In this document: piece after piece, positions 9,800-18,255 of the stretch | How the letters are laid out: every line of letters begins with the position of its first letter | Numbering within the stretch: the first letter of the stretch is position 1 | Assembly: GCF_900116195.1 (NCBI RefSeq) | Contig: NZ_FOZW01000014.1 | Location: 62,001-126,000, forward strand | Length of the DNA stretch: 64,000 nucleotides | Reading direction: 5' to 3' | Source: Alloyangia pacifica | Lineage (GTDB): Bacteria; Pseudomonadota; Alphaproteobacteria; Rhodobacterales; Rhodobacteraceae | Position numbers and translations under genes: made by a program | Notes under the pieces: model-generated | Seen by the model: only the letters and a program-made list of their open reading frames with translations | Databases searched by the model: none | What the model was told of the DNA's origin: nothing

Positions 9800-11124
9800 T
9801 GTCGCAAGACCTGATCGCAATCGTCATGTTCTCGGGCATGCTGGGCCTGCTGCTGACCGGGCAGCGCGTGTTCGGTGCCATCGGATTCGTCGCCGTGGTG
9901 GCCGCGCTCTGCCTGTGGGGTGACCGCGGCGGCTTCGATCTGGGCTTTGCCGCCTCGATCAAGCTGATGAAATGGTACCCCCTGCTGACGCTGCCGATGT
10001 TCATCTTCATGGGCTACGTGCTGTCGGAATCGAAGATCGCCGATGACCTCTACAAGATGTTCCACGTCTGGATGGGCGGGCTCTCGGGCGGGCTCGCGGT
10101 GGGCACCATCGGGCTGATGGTGCTGATCTCGGCGATGAACGGCCTGTCGGTGGCGGGCATGGCCATCGGCGCCACCATCGCCCTGCCTGAGCTGCTGAAG
10201 CGGGGCTACGACAAGCGCATGGTCACCGGGGTGATCCAGGCCGGGTCCTCGCTTGGCATCCTCGTGCCCCCTTCCGTGGTGCTGGTGCTCTACGCGATGA
10301 TTGCGCGCCAGCCGGTCGGCCAGCTCTGGCTCGCAGGCATCATCCCCGGCCTGCTCATGGCGGCGGCCTTCATCCTCTACATCGTCATCCGCTGCAGGCT
10401 GAACCCCGAGCTGGGTCCGATCCTGCCCAAGGCCGACCGCGACATCCCCATGGCCGAGAAGCTGCGCCTGCTGCGCGCCGGGCTGCTGCCGCTGGTGATC
10501 TTCTTCGTGATGATGGTGCCCTTCGTGCGTGGCTGGACCTCGTTGGTGGAAAGCTCGGCCATCGGTGCCGTCGCCGCCTTCGTCGCGGCGGTGCTCAAGG
10601 GCCGGATGACCCGCGAGGTGTTCGAGAACTCTGTGCGCAACACGCTCGGCGTGTCGTGCATGTTCATGTGGATCATCCTCGCCGCCCTCGCCTTCGGCGC
10701 GGTCTTCGACGGGCTCGGCGCGGTCAGCGCCATCGAGGAGCTCTTCACCGAGAAGCTCGGCCTCTCGCCATGGATGATCCTCATCCTGATGCAGCTGAGC
10801 TTCATCGTCATGGGCACCTTCCTCGACGACACGGCAATGCTGGTCATCGTGGCCCCGCTCTATGTGCCGCTGGTCGGTCACCTCGGGTTCGACCTGGTGT
10901 GGTACGGTGTGCTCTACACCATCACCTGCCAGATCGCCTACATGACCCCGCCCTTCGGCTACAACCTCTTCCTGATGCGCGCCATGGCTCCTCCCGAGAT
11001 CGGCCTGCGCGACATCTACACCTCGATCATCCCCTTCGTGGCGGTGATGACCGTGGTGCTCGCCATCATCATGATCTTCCCCGAGCTGGCCCTGTGGCTG
11101 CCGGACCTCGTCTACGACAATTAA
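9799..11124 (+). CDS. dctM: TRAP transporter large permease (DctM)
   Basis: A 441-residue DctM-type transport channel with about 12 hydrophobic segments. Family signatures include the N-terminal GLLLTGQRVFGAIGF, the loop FIFMGYVLSESKIADDLY, SVAGMAIGATIALPELLKRGYDKRMVTGVIQAGSSLG (split over helices), and a C-terminal MTPPFGYNLFLMRAMAP. The ATG at 9799 overlaps the dctQ stop; a longer frame upstream is only dctQ read in another frame. It carries the driving-force-coupled translocation pathway of the TRAP system. Confidence 0.94.
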   Translation: MSQDLIAIVMFSGMLGLLLTGQRVFGAIGFVAVVAALCLWGDRGGFDLGFAASIKLMKWYPLLTLPMFIFMGYVLSESKIADDLYKMFHVWMGGLSGGLAVGTIGLMVLISAMNGLSVAGMAIGATIALPELLKRGYDKRMVTGVIQAGSSLGILVPPSVVLVLYAMIARQPVGQLWLAGIIPGLLMAAAFILYIVIRCRLNPELGPILPKADRDIPMAEKLRLLRAGLLPLVIFFVMMVPFVRGWTSLVESSAIGAVAAFVAAVLKGRMTREVFENSVRNTLGVSCMFMWIILAALAFGAVFDGLGAVSAIEELFTEKLGLSPWMILILMQLSFIVMGTFLDDTAMLVIVAPLYVPLVGHLGFDLVWYGVLYTITCQIAYMTPPFGYNLFLMRAMAPPEIGLRDIYTSIIPFVAVMTVVLAIIMIFPELALWLPDLVYDN

Positions 11125-11181
11125 CAACGAGACCCCCGCAAAGAGGGGCACAGACCTCAACCACGCAACAGGAGAGACAAG

Positions 11182-12219
11182 ATGACCCTGACACGACGCA
11201 AGATCCTGAGCGGCGCCGCACTGGCCGCTCCGGCTGCGCTCGCGGCGCCCTCCATCGGCCGCGCGCAGGAGCCGATCAAGTGGCGCTTCCAGACCTACGC
11301 GGGTGCCGCCCTCGGCGAACAGGTGACCAAGCCGATCGTCGACTACATCAACACCGCTGCCCAGGGCGAGCTGGAGATCGAGCTCTACTACGCCGACCAG
11401 ATCGTGCCCACCGGCGAACTCTTCCAGGCGCTGCAGCGCGGCACTATCGACGCCGTGCACTCGGATGACGACTCCATGGCGTCGCCGACCCCGATGCGCG
11501 TCTTCGGCGGCTACTTCCCGTTTGCCACCAAGCACATCCTCGACGTGCCGGTGCTCTTCGAGCAATACGGGCTCGCCGACATCTGGCGCTCGGAATACGA
11601 GAAGGTCGGCGTGACCTGGCTCTCGGCCGCCGGTCAGGACCCGTGCAACTTCAACACCAAGAAGGAGATCACCAGCCTCGCCGATCTCGACGGGCTGAAG
11701 CTCTACACCTTCCCCACCGCCGGCCGCTTCCTGAGCCAGTTCGGCGTGGTTCCGGTGAACATCCCCTACGAAGACGCCGAGGTTGCCGTGCAGACCGGCG
11801 AGCTTGACGGCATGGCCTGGTCGGGCATCACCGAGGATTACACCGTCGGCTGGGCGAACGTCACCGACTACTTTCTGACCAACAACATCTCCGGCGCCTG
11901 GATCGGCTCGATCTTCGTCAACCAGCAGCGTTGGGCCGACCTGCCCGAGCACCTCAAGACGCTGGTGATGTCGGCGATCAAGGCCGCCGACACCTACCGC
12001 AACCAGTGGTATTGGGGCGGCGAGGCCAAGCTGCGCGCCACCGGCGACAAGCTGCAGCTGCGCTCGGTGCCGCCGGAAGAATGGGCCGAGGTCGAAAACG
12101 CCGCCAAGGCATTCTGGAAGGAGATCGCCCAGGAGAGCGAGATCCACGCCAAGGTCGTCTCGATCTTCGAAGAGTACAACGGCGTCATCAACCAGGCCGG
12201 CCCGCCCTACAACTTCTGA
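11182..12219 (+). CDS. dctP: TRAP transporter substrate-binding protein (DctP)
   Basis: A 345-residue periplasmic binding protein. The N-terminus TLTRRKILSGAALAAPAAL is a twin-arginine-type signal, cleaved near GRAQ. The DctP fold is recognisable from WRFQTYAGAALGEQV, the GELFQALQRGTIDAVHS loop and LKLYTFPTAGRFLSQFGVVPVNIPYEDAEVAVQTGELDGMAW, which holds the ligand-contacting Arg region. A good AGGAGAG site precedes ATG 11182. It is separated from dctM by 57 bases and from the next gene by a strong hairpin, which may set its higher expression. The ligand cannot be read from sequence. Confidence 0.93.
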   Translation: MTLTRRKILSGAALAAPAALAAPSIGRAQEPIKWRFQTYAGAALGEQVTKPIVDYINTAAQGELEIELYYADQIVPTGELFQALQRGTIDAVHSDDDSMASPTPMRVFGGYFPFATKHILDVPVLFEQYGLADIWRSEYEKVGVTWLSAAGQDPCNFNTKKEITSLADLDGLKLYTFPTAGRFLSQFGVVPVNIPYEDAEVAVQTGELDGMAWSGITEDYTVGWANVTDYFLTNNISGAWIGSIFVNQQRWADLPEHLKTLVMSAIKAADTYRNQWYWGGEAKLRATGDKLQLRSVPPEEWAEVENAAKAFWKEIAQESEIHAKVVSIFEEYNGVINQAGPPYNF

Positions 12220-12240
12220 GGCGTTCCGTCGCAACCATTT

Positions 12241-12267
12241 GGCCCCCGCAGCGCTATTGCGGGGGCC
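12241..12267 (+). terminator. Stable hairpin after dctP
   Basis: A perfect 10-bp stem GGCCCCCGCA/TGCGGGGGCC with a 7-nt loop lies 21 bases after the dctP stop. No U-tract follows, so it is more likely a 3'-end stabilising or attenuating hairpin than a full terminator, leaving some read-through into the ligase gene. Confidence 0.6.
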
Positions 12268-12281
12268 GATCCTGTAGAATA

Positions 12282-12293
12282 ATTTGATCAAAT
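12282..12293. promoter_or_regulatory. Palindrome ATTTGATCAAAT before the GS-like gene
   Basis: A perfect 12-bp AT-rich palindrome in an otherwise GC-rich gap between dctP and the ligase gene, 51 bases before its ATG. It could be an operator or part of an internal promoter. No regulator is assigned. Confidence 0.4.
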
Positions 12294-12344
12294 CTCCGCG
12301 CCCACGCGCGGCGACACGGACAAGCCCAGCAAGGAGCACGCGGA

Positions 12345-13709
12345 ATGACCGCCCCCCTGACCCTAGACGACCTGAAAAATGCCGCACGCGCCGGCGAGAT
12401 CGACACCGTCCTCGTGTGCGTTGTGGACATGCAGGGCCGTCTGCAGGGCAAACGCTTCCACGTCTCCAACTTCCTCGAGCACGCGATCGAGGAAACGCAC
12501 TGCTGCAACTACCTTTTCGCCACCGATCTCGTGATGAGCACGCCGGAGGGTTTCGCCTCCACGAGCTGGGCCTCGGGCTACGGCGACTACGTGATGAAGC
12601 CCGACCTCGCCACGCTGCGCCGCGTGCCCTGGCTCGAGGGCACGGCGATGATCCTGTGCGACGTGATGGACCACCACACCCACGCGCCGGTGCCGGAATC
12701 CCCGCGCCAGATGCTGCAGAAGCAGATCGCCCGCGCCGAGGCCATGGGCCTCACCCCGATGATGGCGACCGAGCTGGAGTTCTTCCTCTACGCCCGCTCC
12801 TACGACGAGATCCGCCACAGCGGCTGGCGCGACCTGGAAACCCTCTCGCCCTACAACCAGGACTATTCCATCCAGCTCACCAGCCGCGAGGAATACGTCA
12901 TGCGCCCGGTCCGCAACCACCTCTACGCCATGGGCGTGCCGGTCGAGTGCACCAAGGGCGAAGCCGAACATGGCCAGGAAGAGCTGAACATCCGCTACGC
13001 CGATGCGCTGACCTGTGCCGATCACCACGCAATTTCCAAGCACGCGGTCAAGGAAATCGCCCACCAGCAGGGCCACGGCGCGACCTTCATGGCCAAGTGG
13101 CAGGCCGACAAGGTGGGCAGCGCCGCGCATATCCACCAGTCGCTGTTCAAGGGGTCCGAGAACGCCTTCTACGACAAGGACGGCGCGCATTGCATGTCGC
13201 AGACCATGAAGCACTACGTCGCGGGTCTGCTGAAGTACGCTCCCGAGGTGACGCTCTTCATGGCGCCCTACATCAACAGCTACAAGCGCTTCGCCCCCGG
13301 CACCTTCGCGCCGACCAAGACCGCCTGGTCGGTGGACAACCGCACCGCGGGCTTCCGCCTCGTCGGCGAGGACACCAAGGGCGTGCGCATCGAGTGCCGC
13401 ATCCCGGGCTCGGACATGAACCCCTACCTCGCCTGCGCCGCGCAGCTTGCCGCGGGCCTTGCCGGGATCGAGGAGAAATTGGAGCTGCCCGCCCCCGCCC
13501 AGGGCGACGTCTACGGCATGGATGACGTGCCGGACGTGCCGAACACCCTGCGCGCCGCGATCGACGCCTTTGCCGGCTCGGACATGCTGCGCGCCGCCTT
13601 CGGTGACGGGGTCATCGAGCATTTTGCCCATGCCGCCCGGATCGAGCAGGAAGACTTCGACCGCGCGGTCACCGACTACGAGCTGGCGCGCGGTTTCGAG
13701 CGCGCCTGA
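12345..13709 (+). CDS. Glutamine synthetase-family ligase (gamma-glutamylamide synthetase type)
   Basis: A 454-residue GS-fold enzyme. The N-terminal beta-grasp contains VVDMQGRLQGKRF. Catalytic-domain signatures are ELEFFLY (metal Glu), the ATP/metal motif GSAAHIHQSLF, the loop YKRFAPGTFAPTKTAWSVDNRTAGFRLV and RIECRIPGSDMNPYLACAAQLAAGLAGIE. The motifs deviate from GlnA (GSAAHIHQS rather than GSGMHVHQS) and resemble PuuA/IpuC/GlnT-like ligases that join glutamate to amines. Grouped with an aldehyde dehydrogenase, an alcohol dehydrogenase and an amidohydrolase, it is best read as a gamma-glutamyl-amine or amino-alcohol synthetase. The family is certain; the substrate is inferred. Confidence 0.88.
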   Translation: MTAPLTLDDLKNAARAGEIDTVLVCVVDMQGRLQGKRFHVSNFLEHAIEETHCCNYLFATDLVMSTPEGFASTSWASGYGDYVMKPDLATLRRVPWLEGTAMILCDVMDHHTHAPVPESPRQMLQKQIARAEAMGLTPMMATELEFFLYARSYDEIRHSGWRDLETLSPYNQDYSIQLTSREEYVMRPVRNHLYAMGVPVECTKGEAEHGQEELNIRYADALTCADHHAISKHAVKEIAHQQGHGATFMAKWQADKVGSAAHIHQSLFKGSENAFYDKDGAHCMSQTMKHYVAGLLKYAPEVTLFMAPYINSYKRFAPGTFAPTKTAWSVDNRTAGFRLVGEDTKGVRIECRIPGSDMNPYLACAAQLAAGLAGIEEKLELPAPAQGDVYGMDDVPDVPNTLRAAIDAFAGSDMLRAAFGDGVIEHFAHAARIEQEDFDRAVTDYELARGFERA

Positions 13710-13719
13710 GGAGGCTCTC

Positions 13720-15099
13720 ATGACGACATTGAACAACATTTCCCCCATCGACGGCTCGGTCTTCGCCTCGCGCGAAACCCTGTCCCTCGACATGGCGCGC
13801 GAGGCCGCGAAATCGGCCCGCGCCGCGCAGGCCGCATGGGCCGCCCGCCCGCTGGCCGAGCGCATCGAGCTGGTGATGAAGGGCGTCGCCGAGATCGGCG
13901 CGCAGAACGAGGCGATCGTGCCCGAGCTGGCGCAGATGATGGGCCGCCCGGTCCGCTACGGCGGCGAGTTCGGCGGCTTCAACGAGCGCGCCTCCTTCAT
14001 GGCCGAGATCGCCGAAAGCGCGCTCGCTGACATCGAGGTCGGCGAGGACGCCACCTTCAAGCGCTACATCAAGCGCGTGCCGCATGGCGTGGTCTTCGTG
14101 GTTTCGCCGTGGAACTACCCCTACATGACCGCGATCAATACCGTGGCCCCGGCGCTCATCGCCGGCAACACTGTGGTGCTGAAGGGCGCGACCCAGACCC
14201 TGCTCGTCGGCGAGCGGCTGGCCAATGCCTTCCACAAGGCCGGCGTGCCCGAGGCGGTGTTCCAGAACCTCTATCTCGACCATGACACCACCTCGGCCCT
14301 GATCGCTGAAGGCGCCTTCAACTTCGTCAACTTCACCGGCTCTGTCGGCGGCGGCAAGGCCATCGAGCGCGCCGCGGCGGGCACCTTCACCGGACTCGGG
14401 CTCGAGCTTGGCGGCAAGGACCCGGGCTACGTGATGGAGGATGCGGATCTGGACGCGGCTGTCGACACGCTGATCGACGGCGCCATGTTCAACTCCGGCC
14501 AGTGCTGCTGCGGGATCGAGCGCATCTACGTTCACGAGAGCCTTTACAACGCCTTCGTCGAGAAGGCTGTGGCGGTGGTGAAGGGCTACAAGCTCGGCAA
14601 CCCGCTCGACACGGAGACCACCATCGGCCCGATGGCCAACGTCCGCTTCGCCGAGGAAGTGCGCGCGCAGATCAAAGAGGCGCTGGAGATGGGAGCCACG
14701 GCCCATATCGACACCTTCCCCGAGGATGACGGCGCCGCCTACCTGACGCCGCAGATTCTGACGAACGTCACTCACGAGATGCGCGTCATGCGCGACGAGA
14801 GCTTCGGCCCGGTCGTGGGCATCATGCCCGTCAAGGACGACGCCGAAGCGATTGCCCTGATGAACGACAGCCCCTTCGGCCTCACCGCCTCGCTCTGGAC
14901 GCAAGACGTAGAGCGGGCACAGGCCGTGGGAGACCAGATCGAGACCGGCACCATCTTCATGAACCGCGCCGACTACCTCGATCCGGGCCTGTGCTGGACC
15001 GGCTGCAAGCAGACCGGGCGCGGCGGCGGCCTGTCGGTCATCGGCTACCACAACCTTACACGACCCAAATCCTACCATCTCAAGAAGGTGACGAAATGA
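13720..15099 (+). CDS. NAD(P)-dependent aldehyde dehydrogenase
   Basis: A 459-residue ALDH-superfamily enzyme. The cofactor region includes VSPWNYPYMTAIN and FTGSVGGGKAIERAA. The catalytic pair is complete: Glu229 in LELGGKDP and Cys263 within FNSGQCCCGIER, 34 residues apart as expected. ATG 13720 follows a GAGG site 10 bases after the ligase stop; the longer frame is a read-through of the ligase gene. Its stop overlaps the alcohol dehydrogenase start (ATGA). The C-terminus (CKQTGRGGGLSVIGYHNLTRPKSYHLKK) is normal. In the proposed route it oxidises a gamma-glutamyl aldehyde. Confidence 0.94.
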   Translation: MTTLNNISPIDGSVFASRETLSLDMAREAAKSARAAQAAWAARPLAERIELVMKGVAEIGAQNEAIVPELAQMMGRPVRYGGEFGGFNERASFMAEIAESALADIEVGEDATFKRYIKRVPHGVVFVVSPWNYPYMTAINTVAPALIAGNTVVLKGATQTLLVGERLANAFHKAGVPEAVFQNLYLDHDTTSALIAEGAFNFVNFTGSVGGGKAIERAAAGTFTGLGLELGGKDPGYVMEDADLDAAVDTLIDGAMFNSGQCCCGIERIYVHESLYNAFVEKAVAVVKGYKLGNPLDTETTIGPMANVRFAEEVRAQIKEALEMGATAHIDTFPEDDGAAYLTPQILTNVTHEMRVMRDESFGPVVGIMPVKDDAEAIALMNDSPFGLTASLWTQDVERAQAVGDQIETGTIFMNRADYLDPGLCWTGCKQTGRGGGLSVIGYHNLTRPKSYHLKKVTK

Positions 15100-16241
15100 G
15101 CCTCACCGCCAACTGGTCCTACCCCACCGCCATCAAGTTCGGCGCGGGCCGCATCGCGGAACTGCCCGCAGCCTGCGCGCAGGCCGGCATCACCAAGCCG
15201 CTGCTGGTCACCGATCGCGGCCTTGCCGCGCTGCCGGTCACCGAGAGCACCATCGCGGTGCTGGAAAAGGCGGGCATCGAATGCGGCCTCTTCTCGGATG
15301 TCGATCCCAACCCCAACGAGCGCAACCTCGCCGCGGGCGTCGCAGCCTACAATGCCGGCGGCTATGACGGCGTCATCGCCTTCGGCGGCGGCTCCGGTCT
15401 CGACCTCGGCAAGTGCGTGGCCTTCATGGCAGGTCAGACCCGGCCCGTTTGGGACTTCGAGGACATCGGCGACTGGTGGACCCGCGCCGATGCCGATGCC
15501 ATCGCCCCCATCGTCGCCGTACCGACCACCGCGGGCACCGGCTCGGAGGTCGGGCGCGCCGGCGTGCTGACCAATTCCGAGACCCACGAGAAGAAGATCA
15601 TCTTCCATCCCAAGATGCTCCCCGCCGTGGTGATCTGCGACCCAGAGCTGACCGTCGGCATGCCCAAGGCGATCACCGCCGGCACCGGGCTCGACGCCTT
15701 TGCCCATTGCGTCGAGGCCTTCTCCTCGCCCTTCTACCACCCCATGTCGCAGGGCATCGCGCTCGAGGGCATGCGGCTGGTGATCGAGTACCTGCCCCGC
15801 GCCTATGCCGATGGCACCGACCTCGAGGCCCGCGCGCAGATGATGAGTGCTGCTGCCATGGGGGCCACCGCCTTCCAGAAAGGCCTCGGCGCGATCCATG
15901 CGATGAGCCATCCCATCGGCGCGGTCTTCGGCACCCACCACGGCACCACCAACGCGGTCTGCATGCCCGCCGTGCTGAAGTTCAACGCGGATGCCATCCG
16001 TGACCGCTTCGACAAGGCGGCGGGCTACCTTGGCATCGAGGGCGGCTTCGACGGCTTCTGCGCCTTCGTCGATGAGTTCAACGATAGCCTCGGCGTGCCG
16101 AAGGGACTGACGGCGCTCGGCGTGACCGAGGAGTCGATCCCTGAATTGGTGAAGGGCGCGATCAAGGATCCGTCCTGCGGCGGCAACCCGATCGAGCTGA
16201 CAGAGGAGAACCTCGAGGCGTTGTTCCGCGCGGCGATGTGA
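15096..16241 (+). CDS. Iron-containing (group III) alcohol dehydrogenase
   Basis: A 381-residue metal-dependent alcohol dehydrogenase. The NAD-binding GGGSGLDLGK (97-106) and TTAGTGSEVGR (144-154) are present. The metal ligands align as D200, H204, H268 and H282 (GLDAFAHCVEAF, GAIHAMSHPIGA, THHGTTNAV), spaced as in FucO. The start overlaps the ALDH stop by four bases. It is the last gene of the operon and is followed by a terminator. Its pairing with an ALDH and a glutamyl ligase suggests oxidation of a hydroxyl on an amine-derived substrate. Confidence 0.93.
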   Translation: MSLTANWSYPTAIKFGAGRIAELPAACAQAGITKPLLVTDRGLAALPVTESTIAVLEKAGIECGLFSDVDPNPNERNLAAGVAAYNAGGYDGVIAFGGGSGLDLGKCVAFMAGQTRPVWDFEDIGDWWTRADADAIAPIVAVPTTAGTGSEVGRAGVLTNSETHEKKIIFHPKMLPAVVICDPELTVGMPKAITAGTGLDAFAHCVEAFSSPFYHPMSQGIALEGMRLVIEYLPRAYADGTDLEARAQMMSAAAMGATAFQKGLGAIHAMSHPIGAVFGTHHGTTNAVCMPAVLKFNADAIRDRFDKAAGYLGIEGGFDGFCAFVDEFNDSLGVPKGLTALGVTEESIPELVKGAIKDPSCGGNPIELTEENLEALFRAAM

Positions 16242-16260
16242 GGCTCTTTGTTCGAGCAAC

Positions 16261-16294
16261 AAGGGCCGGGGCAGAAGCTCCGGCCTTTCTTATT
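16261..16294 (+). terminator. Intrinsic terminator of the RpiR-linked catabolic operon
   Basis: A roughly 12-bp stem (AAGGGCCGGGGC/GCTCCGGCCTTT with G-U wobbles, AGAA loop) followed by CTTATTCT, 20 bases after the dehydrogenase stop. Confidence 0.8.
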
Positions 16295-16396
16295 CTCGCG
16301 AGGGGACAAGGCGCCGGACGACCCGGCTCACGACACTCCCTTCGCCGCCCCCCTCTCTTGCGCTAAGCTCCTCCCACGCACCCGGAGGACAAGCCC

Positions 16397-16921
16397 ATGC
16401 ATGCGCCCACGCCCTTCACACTCATGGCCCGCAACAACGCCTGGGCGAACGAGACGCTCTATACGGTGCTCGCGGCGCTCACCGAGGAAGAGTTCACCGA
16501 TCCCCGCCCCGGCTTCTTTCCGTCGCTCAGCCTGACGATGAACCACATCCTGCTGGTCGATCTCTACTATATCGACGCGCTGGAGCGTGGCGGGCTCGGG
16601 CTGTCGCTGCGCAACCGCCCGCAGATCGACGATCCGGCCCGCCTCGCCGAAGAGCAGGCCCGGACGGACCTGCGCCTGCTTGCGCTCTGCGAGGCACTCT
16701 CGCCCGAGACGCTGAAGGAAAAACGCCTCACCCAGCGCCGCTCCGGGCCCGTGCACGAGAAGGTCGAGCCGCTGCTGCTGCATCTCTTCCAGCACCAGCT
16801 CCACCACCGCGGACAGGCCCATGTGCAGCTCCAGGAGGCCGGCTACGCGCCGCCGCAGCTGGATGACTTCTATCTCGAGCATGGTCGCGTGGCCTCGGCG
16901 AAAGCCTGGTTTCCACACTAG
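16397..16921 (+). CDS. DinB-family protein
   Basis: A 174-residue four-helix-bundle protein. Family features are the N-terminal FTLMARNNAWANETLYTVL, the first metal histidine in SLTMNHILLVDLYYIDAL (about residue 49) and the pair in LFQHQLHHRGQAHVQL (about 136-140), together the DinB metal triad. Bacterial DinB/DUF664 proteins are putative metal-dependent thiol transferases or hydrolases; no reaction can be assigned here. An ACCCGGAGG site precedes ATG 16397. It appears to be monocistronic. Confidence 0.88.
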   Translation: MHAPTPFTLMARNNAWANETLYTVLAALTEEEFTDPRPGFFPSLSLTMNHILLVDLYYIDALERGGLGLSLRNRPQIDDPARLAEEQARTDLRLLALCEALSPETLKEKRLTQRRSGPVHEKVEPLLLHLFQHQLHHRGQAHVQLQEAGYAPPQLDDFYLEHGRVASAKAWFPH

Positions 16922-17244
16922 TGCCGCTCCGCCCTTGCACATGCGGTCCGCACGGCGCCTTATGGCGCCGGACTTCCAGCGGGGACGCACGATGATGAGG
17001 ACGGGAACCGGCGCGGGCAACCTAAGCGTGATCGACACGACAGGCACCAGCCATCGCAACGGCGTGGGCGCTGCCGCATCGATTGGGCTACCGAGCACGC
17101 TCACCGGCTTTGGCCCTGACCACGTCGGCCTCGCCCGCGGGCCGAACATCTCGCCGCTGCCCGCGCCAATCGTCTCGGAGCGGACGCCAGGCACCGTAGT
17201 CGCTCCCGCTACGCCGACCCGTCCCATCTGAGCTGCCGCACCCG
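16922..17244. other. Intergenic stretch without a supported gene
   Basis: This 323-base gap lies between the DinB gene and the transporter. A 79-codon plus-strand frame (16992-17231, starting MMRTGTGAGNLSVIDT) has a weak GGGGAC site, but it matches no recognisable family and its codon bias is poorer than the neighbours. I see no clear promoter, terminator or repeat. Confidence 0.4.
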
Positions 17245-18255
17245 ATGAGCCTCCTTCCCTTCCTTGCGCGGCATGCCCGCTGGATGATGCTGGCCGGCCT
17301 CGCCTTCGGCATCGCCGTGCCGCAGGTCACGCAATTCGTGCGCCCCTGGCTTTCCGAACTGGTCGCCCTCATGCTCTTCACCGCGGCGCTGCGCATCGGG
17401 CCGCGCGCCGCACTCGGCGCGGTTCACCAGCTGCGCGGCACGCTCGGTGCGCTGCTGGTCTTCCAGTTGCTCTGCCCACTGGCGCTTGTCGCGCTGGCCG
17501 CCGCCTTCGGCCTGCTGGAAAGCCCGGCGGCGCTGGCGCTGATCCTGCTGATGGCCGCGGCACCGCTGGCCAGCAGCCCGAACCTGACGCTGATGGTCGG
17601 CGGCGATCCCGGCCCGGCGCTGCGCATGCTGATCCTCGGCATGCTGATCCTGCCCGCCACCACGCTGCCGGTCTTTGCCCTGCTGCCCACGCTCGGCGGC
17701 GCGGCGGGCATCCTCGGCGCCGCGCTGAAGCTCCTGCTGGTGATCGTCGCCGCCACCGGTCTCGCCTTTGCCCTGCGCCCTGCCCTTCTGCCACGCCCCG
17801 CGTCCGGGGCCATAGCGCAGCTCGACGGCGCCTCGGCGCTGCTGATGACCACCATCGTGCTCGCCCTCACCTCCGAGATCCGTCCCGCCCTGCTGGAGCG
17901 CCCGGCCGAATTGCTGGGGTGGATGGTGCTGGCCTTTGCCGCCAACCTTGGCCCGCAGGTGCTGACCCTCTGGCTGCGCGCACGCGGCGGCCGGAGCGAC
18001 GCGCTGGAGGCGCTCGCGATGATCGCCGGCAACCGCAACATCGGGCTCTTCCTCGTCGCCCTGCCGACGCCGGTGACCGACCCGCTGCTGCTGTTCATCG
18101 GCTGCTACCAGGTGCCCATGTTCCTGACGCCGCTTCTGATGACGCCGCTCTACCGCCGCGCCCGCAGCCGCGCCGCCGGGGTTGGCTTCGCCGATCAGCA
18201 AGGTATCACGGGCGCAGAGAACGGAGACCGCAATGCCCCTCAATCCCGCCGATGA
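17245..18255 (+). CDS. Bile acid:sodium symporter (BASS)-like membrane transporter
   Basis: A 336-residue polytopic membrane protein with about nine to ten hydrophobic segments. The pattern MAAAPLASSPNLTLMVGGDPGPALRMLILGMLILP resembles the crossover region of BASS-superfamily carriers (helix break, SxN, GGD). The C-terminal segment NRNIGLFLVALP also fits that superfamily. It could be an organic-anion importer. The last 23 bases overlap the start of the flavin dehydrogenase, which suggests that the two work on the same compound. Family-level confidence is moderate because no single signature is decisive. Confidence 0.68.
   Translation: MSLLPFLARHARWMMLAGLAFGIAVPQVTQFVRPWLSELVALMLFTAALRIGPRAALGAVHQLRGTLGALLVFQLLCPLALVALAAAFGLLESPAALALILLMAAAPLASSPNLTLMVGGDPGPALRMLILGMLILPATTLPVFALLPTLGGAAGILGAALKLLLVIVAATGLAFALRPALLPRPASGAIAQLDGASALLMTTIVLALTSEIRPALLERPAELLGWMVLAFAANLGPQVLTLWLRARGGRSDALEALAMIAGNRNIGLFLVALPTPVTDPLLLFIGCYQVPMFLTPLLMTPLYRRARSRAAGVGFADQQGITGAENGDRNAPQSRR

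Noticed and set aside
9688-12387. An 899-codon frame antisense to the TRAP permease and binding-protein genes
   Set aside because: It is His/Gln/Asp-rich read-through of DctM/DctP codons and carries no recognisable domain.
16992-17231. Possible 79-codon small gene
   Set aside because: It has a weak ribosome site, no family resemblance and a weaker codon bias than true neighbours.
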